From positions 1-6,387 of the forward strand of contig JACMNZ010000244.1 of the NCBI GenBank assembly GCA_014378285.1: DNA of 6,387 bases, read 5' to 3'. The notes under the pieces were generated by a model that did not search any database, was not told the DNA's origin, and saw only the letters and a program-made list of their open reading frames with translations. The translations under genes were made by a program, and so were the position numbers. Shown piece after piece: positions 1-3,948 of the stretch. The first letter of the stretch is position 1. Every line of letters begins with the position of its first letter. This DNA comes from Pseudopedobacter sp. GTDB taxonomy: Bacteria; Bacteroidota; Bacteroidia; Sphingobacteriales; Sphingobacteriaceae.

Positions 1-141
1 GAAAATCAAATGTTCAAAATGTTCTGTTGCTTTTTTTAATGAAACCGCTAATAATACGGCAAACACACTTACTATTGCCGCCGTAATAATCAACTTTAAA
101 TAATTGATAGTGATGATTGTTTTGCGCATCTTAAATTGCAT
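1..141 (-). CDS. N-terminal fragment of a membrane protein, possibly a ClC-type chloride channel (partial, runs off left edge)
   Basis: An open frame on the minus strand starts with ATG at 141 and stays open for 47 codons to the window edge. The peptide starts MQFKMRKTIITINYLK: a short basic N-terminus, then a hydrophobic stretch at about residues 16-35, then a basic/acidic segment SLKKATEHFEH. This fits a cytoplasmic N-terminus followed by the first transmembrane helix. The pattern 'YLKLI...LLAVSLKKATEHFE' resembles the start of ClC-family chloride channels in Bacteroidota, but the selectivity-filter motifs would lie outside the window, so the family call is tentative. A second in-frame Met (residue 5, codon at 129-127) is an alternative start. 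A perfect Bacteroidota -7 box lies 18 nt upstream of the ATG at 141, which supports a real gene starting here. It is divergent from the O-methyltransferase gene. Confidence 0.5.
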   Translation of the reverse strand, partial: MQFKMRKTIITINYLKLIITAAIVSVFAVLLAVSLKKATEHFEHLIF

Positions 142-158
142 TATATTGAAGTAGATAA

Positions 159-166
159 CAAAGATA
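159..166 (-). promoter_or_regulatory. Bacteroidota -7 promoter box for the leftward membrane-protein gene
   Basis: Read on the minus strand this is TATCTTTG, a perfect match to the Bacteroidota -7 consensus TAnnTTTG. Transcription would be expected to start about 5 nt downstream, near 153-154, giving a leader of roughly a dozen bases before the ATG at 141. No good -33 TTTG element is visible at the usual distance of about 19-21 nt, so the call rests on the -7 box and its position. Confidence 0.55.
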
Positions 167-168
167 GG

Positions 169-185
169 ACAATTAATAAAATTGT
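169..185. repeat. Short inverted repeat between divergent promoters
   Basis: ACAATT (169-174) and AATTGT (180-185) form a 6-bp dyad around a 5-nt AT spacer. It lies between the two divergent -7 boxes, directly upstream of the leftward one, which is where an operator could sit. The arms are short and AT-rich, so chance is a serious alternative. Confidence 0.2.
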
Positions 186-238
186 TTAGCCTGTTAAATA
201 AGCAAAAAATGCTTTCTCCCTCGTTTTAAATCTATCCT

Positions 239-246
239 TATCTTTG
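239..246 (+). promoter_or_regulatory. Bacteroidota -7 promoter box at the O-methyltransferase start
   Basis: TATCTTTG matches TAnnTTTG perfectly and is the same octamer as the divergent box at 159-166. Only 4 nt separate it from the ATG at 251. Since the start site in this promoter class lies a few bases downstream of the box, transcription is predicted to begin at or next to the A of the ATG, giving a leaderless message. The only -33 candidate is a degenerate TTTC at 213-216, 22 nt upstream of the box. Confidence 0.6.
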
Positions 247-250
247 CCAA

Positions 251-886
251 ATGCAAATTATCTCCGAAGAATTAAATCACTACCTTTCTAATACTTGCGA
301 AAATGAAAACGCAATACTTAAAAAAATTGACAGAGAAACTCAATTAGAGGTATTAATGCCGAGAATGATTTCTGGACATTACCAAGGCAGGGTTTTAAGT
401 ATCTTGTCTAAAATGCTTAACCCAAAATGTATTTTAGAAGTTGGTACTTTTACAGGTTATGCAACGCTTTGTTTGGCAGAAGGATTAGCCAATGAGGGAA
501 AGATAATTACCATAGATATAAATGAAGAATTAGAGGAAAGGGTTAGAGGATACTTTTTTGAGTCGGGTTTAGAGGATAAAATTGACTATCGAATAGGAAA
601 CGCTGTAGAATTAATTCCTGATATTAAGGAACAATTTGATTTGGTTTTTATAGATGCGGATAAAAAAAATAATGGAGTTTATTACGATTTGGTTTTTGAT
701 AAACTAAAAAGCGGAGGAATTATATTAGTTGATAATGTTTTATGGAGCGGAAAGGTTTTAACAAAGATTAACGATACTGATACTTCAAATATTAGTACTT
801 TTAACCAAATGGTGACTAATGATGCAAGAGTTGAAAAGCTGATTTTGCCCATTAGAGACGGTATATTTGTCATCAGGAAAAAATAA
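251..886 (+). CDS. Class I SAM-dependent O-methyltransferase (Methyltransf_3 / caffeoyl-CoA OMT-like)
   Basis: The 211-residue product has the length of bacterial cation-dependent O-methyltransferases, which transfer a methyl group from S-adenosylmethionine to a hydroxyl of a catechol-like or other small substrate in the cytoplasm. What the sequence shows: the glycine-rich SAM-binding motif ILEVGTFTGYATLCLAEG at residues 61-78 (E63, G65, G69); the acidic residue ending the next strand at D89 in ITIDIN; the metal-binding segment LVFIDADKKN at 131-140 (D135, D137); and LVDNVLWSGKV at 159-169 with the D161-N162 pair typical of the divalent-metal site. The C-terminus LPIRDGIFVIRKK is the family's usual ending. 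The ATG at 251 gives the full N-terminal helix and sits 4 nt after a -7 box, so a leaderless message is likely. The substrate cannot be inferred from context. The gene heads a codirectional row, but the 17-nt gap to the next gene makes co-transcription only likely. Confidence 0.92.
   Translation: MQIISEELNHYLSNTCENENAILKKIDRETQLEVLMPRMISGHYQGRVLSILSKMLNPKCILEVGTFTGYATLCLAEGLANEGKIITIDINEELEERVRGYFFESGLEDKIDYRIGNAVELIPDIKEQFDLVFIDADKKNNGVYYDLVFDKLKSGGIILVDNVLWSGKVLTKINDTDTSNISTFNQMVTNDARVEKLILPIRDGIFVIRKK
862..869 (+). promoter_or_regulatory. Possible internal -7 box upstream of the GH73 genes
   Basis: TATATTTG within the last codons of the methyltransferase gene fits TAnnTTTG exactly and would start transcripts about 28 nt ahead of the TTG start at 904. 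The nearest upstream TTTG (844-847) is only 14 nt away, too close for a standard -33 element. It may simply encode the conserved 'GIFV' ending of the methyltransferase. Low confidence. Confidence 0.25.
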
Positions 887-903
887 TTGAAGTTATAATT
901 AGT

Positions 904-1584
904 TTGAAAGGTTTAAAAATTATCAAAATATTGAAAAGTTTTTGTTTTATAATTCTTCTGTTTTGCATATCCTCATTTTGTTTTGCACAATCTGTAACTC
1001 AAAAGTATATTGATGAAAATAAAGATTTTTCTATCCAATTAATGAATAAATATCACGTTCCTGCTAGTATAATATTGGCAGTTGCAATCCATGAATCTGC
1101 CAGCGGAACAAGCAAAATTGCAAGATATTTAAACAACCATTTTGGTATAAAAGGGCCAAATAATAGCACTCAAATTAATTCGGCTTATAAAGGTTTTGAT
1201 GCAGTAGAAGATTCTTATATAAACTTTATAGATATGCTAGAAAGCAGGTCTAAATTTAAAGTTTTGTTTGATAAATATACTGATTACGATTATCGCTCTT
1301 GGGCTTATGGAATTCAAAGAGGTGGTTATGCCGCTAGCCGCACTTGGGCTTCGCAAGTAATAGGATTAATAAAAAAGCTTAAACTTTACGAGTATGATAA
1401 TAGACCTGATGACTATATAGAACCTATTGAAGCCGTAGAAGTTAGTGTTTATTATAAAGTGAAAAAAGGAGATACTTTAGGAGAAATCTCTGAGAAGTAT
1501 AATACCACTGTTAAAAACTTGATGACAAAAAATAATTTAAAATCTACCATTTTACGCATTGGTCAAAAATTAAAAATTAAATGA
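904..1584 (+). CDS. Secreted GH73 glucosaminidase with C-terminal LysM domain
   Basis: This exported peptidoglycan hydrolase has 226 residues. Residues 1-28 are a type I signal peptide: basic start, hydrophobic core, predicted cleavage after SSFCFA. Residues about 44-165 form a GH73 endo-beta-N-acetylglucosaminidase domain. It contains the catalytic-Glu segment AVAIHESASGTS (E64), the conserved NNHFGIKG (78-84), and GGYAASRTWASQVIGLI with the family Tyr (Y142). Residues about 183-226 are one LysM repeat (YKVKKGDTLGEISEKYN) that would bind glycan chains. The TTG at 904 is chosen because it gives a complete signal peptide and the frame has no upstream ATG. Compared with its downstream paralogue the beta-lobe after NNHFGIK is 9 residues shorter and lacks the Cys pair and acidic cluster, so activity or specificity may differ. 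The stop overlaps the next start by 4 nt (ATGA), implying translational coupling. Confidence 0.88.
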   Translation: MKGLKIIKILKSFCFIILLFCISSFCFAQSVTQKYIDENKDFSIQLMNKYHVPASIILAVAIHESASGTSKIARYLNNHFGIKGPNNSTQINSAYKGFDAVEDSYINFIDMLESRSKFKVLFDKYTDYDYRSWAYGIQRGGYAASRTWASQVIGLIKKLKLYEYDNRPDDYIEPIEAVEVSVYYKVKKGDTLGEISEKYNTTVKNLMTKNNLKSTILRIGQKLKIK

Positions 1585-2408
1585 AAAATCTGCTGTTATC
1601 GCTTACGCTGATGATCTTATTTTCTTCTTGTGCTTCTAAAAAGAAAAGTTATCAGAAGGAAAACAAAAAAATAGAGAAAAGTGCTAACAAATCCTCTGGA
1701 GGCAATTATATTTCTTATAATACTTTAACCTATATCAATCGTTTTAAAACAATTGCAATTACCGAAATGAATAAGTTTGGTATCCCCGCAAGTATTACTT
1801 TGGCGCAAGCACTTTTAGAATCTGGTACAGGTAACAGTGATTTGGCTAAATATGCCAATAATCATTTTGGTATAAAATGCACAAGCGATTGGAATGGAAA
1901 AGGATATTATAAAGATGATGATCAAAAAGACGACTGTTTTAGGGTTTATAATAATCCGGAAGAAAGCTTTAAAGATCATTCTGAATTTTTAAAAAGGAAG
2001 CGATATGCATTTTTATTTGAGTTGGATAAAGATGATTATGAAGGTTGGGCAAAAGGATTGAAACAAGCTGGTTATGCAACAAATCCAAAATATCCAGATT
2101 TGTTAATTGGAATTATTGATAAGTATGATTTGCATCAATATGATAAAAGAGAGGGTGAGATTGATAAAATAAAAAGAGAAGATAGAGTGCTTTCAGATAT
2201 CAATAAAAACATCCCTAAAGAAAAGGCTAAAGATCGTAAAACTGATGCGCCAACGGTTATTGCTGGAGATAAATATATTGTTCAGCAAGGCGATACACTT
2301 TATAATATATCAAAACGTTTTGGATTAACTGTTGATGAATTAAAAGCACTTAATAATATGGTTGATAATACTATTAAGTTAGGACAAGAAATAACGATTA
2401 AAAAATAA
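1581..2408 (+). CDS. GH73 glucosaminidase lipoprotein with C-terminal LysM domain
   Basis: The 275-residue product is probably a lipid-anchored peptidoglycan hydrolase acting in the periplasm. Its N-terminus has a hydrophobic segment and a lipobox-like LFSSC with C17 as acylation site; F at -3 is slightly non-standard. The residues after the Cys, ASKKKS, are basic rather than acidic, so the Bacteroidota surface-export signal is absent and a periplasm-facing location is inferred. A polar linker (18-47) precedes the GH73 domain at about 48-187: AQALLESGTGNS with catalytic E80, NNHFGIKC (93-100), the acidic beta-lobe with C100 and C119 as a possible disulfide, and AGYATNPKYPDLLIGII (163-179). 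A charged linker (190-228) leads to one LysM repeat at 230-275 (YIVQQGDTLYNISKRFG). It starts inside the stop of the upstream paralogue and ends 1 nt before the next gene. The two GH73 domains share long identical blocks (PASI, NNHFGIK), indicating an old tandem duplication. Confidence 0.92.
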   Translation: MKNLLLSLTLMILFSSCASKKKSYQKENKKIEKSANKSSGGNYISYNTLTYINRFKTIAITEMNKFGIPASITLAQALLESGTGNSDLAKYANNHFGIKCTSDWNGKGYYKDDDQKDDCFRVYNNPEESFKDHSEFLKRKRYAFLFELDKDDYEGWAKGLKQAGYATNPKYPDLLIGIIDKYDLHQYDKREGEIDKIKREDRVLSDINKNIPKEKAKDRKTDAPTVIAGDKYIVQQGDTLYNISKRFGLTVDELKALNNMVDNTIKLGQEITIKK

Positions 2409-2409
2409 G

Positions 2410-3159
2410 TTGAAACAGATAATCTGCGCCCTAATGTTTCTGATATTTTCTTTTGCTGCATATTCGCAAACTACTGCAGAAGTTGGAGGAATTGTTTTTG
2501 ACCGTGATACCAGATTTAGGATAAATAGGGTTGTCGTAACTAATTTAAATACCCAAGAATCTGTTTTCAATAATACAAAAGGAGAATTTTTTATTAAGGC
2601 TAGCATTGGTGATATTTTAACCAGTAAACTACAAGGATATAAAAGAGATACTTTAAAGTTTGCTGGCCAAACCTCTTTAATTATTTACTTAAAAAGACTT
2701 TCCATTCCTTTACCAGAAGTTATTTTTAAAGACTCTGTTCTATCGGCGAAAGCCAAATATGAAGAAACCAAAAAATCCTTTAATAAAGCCGTACGATTAG
2801 GAAATAATAAAGATTTAATAAGTGTTGGCCCGGGTGGTGCGGGCTTAAGTATTGAATCTATTTGGAGCAGTTTTAGCAGAGAAGGTAAAAATGCCAGAAA
2901 ACTGATGGAAATTATGGAGCGTGATTATCAAAATTCTTTAGTAGATCAAATTTTTAATAAAGAGTTGGTAAGAAAAGTAACCGGATTAAAAGGTGATAAG
3001 CTTTTGATCTTTATGATAAATTACCGCCCGTCTTATGCCTTTGCGGTTAAAGCGAAAGATTACGATTTAGTTTATTACATTAAAATTGCCTTTATGCGTT
3101 TTCAAATGAATCCAAACCTACAGGATATTTCAGATTTGAGGCCAATAGAAATTAGATAA
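2410..3159 (+). CDS. Exported CarboxypepD_reg-like domain protein of unknown function
   Basis: The 249-residue product has a type I signal peptide (MKQIICALMFLIFSFAAYS, probable cleavage before Q20). Residues about 24-96 look like a CarboxypepD_reg-like beta-sandwich: VGGIVFDRDTRFRINRV, an N-T-x-G-E-F turn at 55-60 (NTKGEF), and the late strand LQGYKRDTL. These domains occur at the N-terminus of many Bacteroidota outer-membrane proteins, but no TonB-dependent receptor or peptidase domain follows. The C-terminal half (about 105-249) is mostly helical and charged, with TGLKGDKLLIFMINYRPSY at 191-209. I recognise it only as a recurrent hypothetical-protein type in this phylum and see no catalytic motif. 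The TTG at 2410 gives the full signal peptide; an ATG at codon 9 would remove the basic start. The gene begins 1 nt after the GH73 lipoprotein stop, so it is almost certainly translated with it and probably works in the envelope. Confidence 0.8.
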   Translation: MKQIICALMFLIFSFAAYSQTTAEVGGIVFDRDTRFRINRVVVTNLNTQESVFNNTKGEFFIKASIGDILTSKLQGYKRDTLKFAGQTSLIIYLKRLSIPLPEVIFKDSVLSAKAKYEETKKSFNKAVRLGNNKDLISVGPGGAGLSIESIWSSFSREGKNARKLMEIMERDYQNSLVDQIFNKELVRKVTGLKGDKLLIFMINYRPSYAFAVKAKDYDLVYYIKIAFMRFQMNPNLQDISDLRPIEIR

Positions 3160-3161
3160 AA

Positions 3162-3377
3162 TCAAATTTCTTCAGAACCAACTCTTCTACGGTAATTTAT
3201 AACCACTTTGTAAGCTGTAAATATTGAACTCGCTATTAAAAAATATAAAAGCAAATATTTTCCTTTAAAAAAAGATGCTGTGAAAAAATCAGTCATTGAA
3301 AGTAATAACATTATATTACCTATAATGCAAATGGCAATTATTGCAACTACTTGTTTTTTGGAAAAATGTTTTTTCAT
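3162..3377 (-). CDS. Small two-helix membrane protein, function unknown
   Basis: A 71-residue frame starts at ATG 3377-3375 and ends 2 nt from the stop of the convergent CarboxypepD_reg gene. The sequence shows a basic N-terminus (MKKHFSKK), hydrophobic helix 1 at about residues 9-28, a short loop with FFKGK, helix 2 at about 41-60, and a strongly basic tail (NYRRR). By the positive-inside rule both ends should be cytoplasmic. I do not recognise the family. Support for a real gene is the coherent membrane topology and the tight convergent packing. There is no Shine-Dalgarno and no perfect -7 box; the nearest candidate on this strand is TATCTTTT about 65 nt upstream of the ATG, one base off consensus. 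Confidence 0.6.
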   Translation of the reverse strand: MKKHFSKKQVVAIIAICIIGNIMLLLSMTDFFTASFFKGKYLLLYFLIASSIFTAYKVVINYRRRVGSEEI

Positions 3378-3524
3378 TTTATATTAATTAATTGTTCTAT
3401 CTAAATTAAATAGTTAATAACTTTCGTCTATAACGTGAAAAAGATAATTGAATCCACTATTCTTTTATGAACAAATGCTTAGCTTTTTGCACAAAAAAAT
3501 AAAAGTAAATATTTAAAATTTAAC

Positions 3525-3599
3525 ATAACGATTGGTACAGGAGAAAAATTTCCAAAGTTTGATAAAGTTGGGGTAGTATGTTTAGAAAATGGAAAGGAA
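3525..3599 (+). pseudogene. Relic: N-terminal 25 codons of a 1-Cys/2-Cys peroxiredoxin (AhpC/TSA family)
   Basis: Read from 3525, the frame gives ITIGTGEKFPKFDKV, then GVVCLENGKE, which matches the start of Bacteroidota peroxiredoxins (pattern M-T-x-I-G-x-K-F-P-x-F-x-K-x-A-V-V-S-L-E-K-G-K-E). Where the initiator ATG should be there is ATA, so the start codon appears lost. The match stops after GKE: the rest of the protein, including the WPKDFTFVCPTE-type active site, is absent, and the frame runs to TAA at 3618-3620 through unrelated residues. The next few bases are already the AhpD remnant in another frame, so an internal deletion has joined two genes. The family match is from memory of conserved sequence, not from a search. 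Confidence 0.65.
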
Positions 3600-3726
3600 C
3601 GGATGCGAGATGTGCGTTAACGCACATGAAGATTCTTTAATGAAATTAGCAACCAAAGAAGAGAGAATTTTTGATGCTGTTAGGATTGCGTCTTTAGTAA
3701 CTGCAACAGGGAAGATTATTTATTAA
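3598..3726 (+). pseudogene. ahpD: Relic: C-terminal 42 codons of an AhpD-like (carboxymuconolactone decarboxylase family) alkylhydroperoxidase
   Basis: From about 3598 the frame reads NGCEMCVNAHEDS, then a helical tail with IFDAVRIASLVTATG and a TAA at 3724-3726. The C-x2-C-x3-H arrangement is the AhpD peroxidase active site (two redox Cys and a His), and 'INGC' before it and 'IxxAVRIAS' after it are typical of the family. Everything before the active site, normally over 100 residues, is missing. Upstream in this frame there is an ATG at 3589 and a TAG at 3583, so at most a 45-residue peptide (3589-3726) could be made; its first residues come from the out-of-frame peroxiredoxin remnant. In Bacteroidota AhpD-type genes can follow peroxiredoxin genes, so this probably was a two-gene operon. 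Confidence 0.72.
3610..3627. repeat. 18-bp perfect palindrome inside the AhpD relic
   Basis: ATGTGCGTTAACGCACAT is identical to its reverse complement over all 18 bases and is unusually GC-rich for this region. It coincides exactly with the codons for Met-Cys-Val-Asn-Ala-His of the AhpD active-site motif, so its origin is explained by coding. A binding-site role would be secondary. Confidence 0.85.
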
Positions 3727-3773
3727 GGAAAACAAAAATTTAATAGGTTAATAATATTTCTCAAATTTATTAA

Positions 3774-3803
3774 AAATGAAATTAATGATTATTAATGTCA
3801 TTT
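3774..3803. repeat. Imperfect AT-rich hairpin downstream of the AhpD relic
   Basis: AAATGA, one mismatch and ATTAAT pair with ATTAAT, one mismatch and TCATTT around a 4-nt GATT loop, giving a 13-position imperfect stem 47 nt after the relic stop. It has no GC core, so it would be a weak terminator at best. It may be left over from the lost operon or may be chance in AT-rich DNA. Confidence 0.25.
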
Positions 3804-3857
3804 AAAATTTGCTTTTAATACTTATTATTTATTAAATTAGTAATAAGGTTAATCAAC

Positions 3858-3885
3858 CCTAAAAGTATTTAACCAATCTTTTAGG
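3858..3885. repeat. 8-bp inverted repeat in the exporter 3' region
   Basis: CCTAAAAG (3858-3865) and CTTTTAGG (3878-3885) can pair around a 12-nt loop, followed on the plus strand by ATTTTAAT. It could act as a weak plus-strand terminator for leftover transcription from the relic, or a secondary stop for the exporter operon read from the other side. Confidence 0.25.
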
Positions 3886-3911
3886 ATTTTAATAGGTTTT
3901 AATTGTTAATT

Positions 3912-3944
3912 ATAAGGCTGCTTTTTTATAAAAAGCAGCCTTAT
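3912..3944 (-). terminator. Strong hairpin, probable terminator of the EmrAB operon
   Basis: ATAAGGCTGCTTTTT (3912-3926) and AAAAAGCAGCCTTAT (3930-3944) form a perfect 15-bp stem with a 3-nt loop, 4 nt beyond the exporter's stop codon. Position and stability argue for a 3'-end function. The A/T tracts are next to the loop rather than after the stem. On the minus strand the stem is followed by AATTAACAATT, not a clean U-run; on the plus strand it is followed by TTATTT. So it may act in either direction or protect the mRNA 3' end. Confidence 0.65.
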
Positions 3945-3948
3945 TTAT

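Larger units (their letters stand above)
3378..3948. other. Gene-poor region of about 570 nt with a decayed peroxide-defence locus and hairpins
   Basis: No intact gene is visible here. Positions 3378-3524 are AT-rich and may hold the promoter of the 71-aa membrane protein and the former promoter of the relic. Positions 3525-3726 hold the peroxiredoxin and AhpD remnants. Positions 3727-3911 are extremely AT-rich, with stops in all frames, a 13-bp imperfect hairpin at 3774-3803 and a dyad at 3858-3885. Positions 3912-3944 hold the strong hairpin at the end of the exporter gene. I saw no tRNA, CRISPR repeat or insertion-sequence end. Confidence 0.7.

Noticed and set aside
200..214. AAGCA-AAAAA-TGCTT mini-hairpin upstream of the methyltransferase
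   Set aside because: The 5-bp stem is AT-biased, lies upstream of the predicted transcription start, and is expected by chance in such DNA.
682..873. 63-codon minus-strand frame inside the methyltransferase gene
   Set aside because: It lies wholly antisense to a well-supported gene, has low-complexity composition and no recognisable domain.
2379..2606. 75-codon minus-strand frame over the GH73/CarboxypepD_reg junction
   Set aside because: It is antisense to the end of one gene and the signal peptide of the next, both well supported; it has no family likeness.
3378..3524. Possible promoter for the 71-aa gene (TATCTTTT on the minus strand) and TAGCTTTTTG on the plus strand near 3480
   Set aside because: Both depart from TAnnTTTG, and no -33 element is properly spaced, so neither is listed as a promoter.
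3589..3726. 45-codon ORF as a genuine small redox protein
   Set aside because: It keeps CEMC and the His, but lacks the rest of the AhpD fold, has no visible promoter or ribosome site, and abuts a peroxiredoxin remnant in another frame. A deletion relic explains it better.
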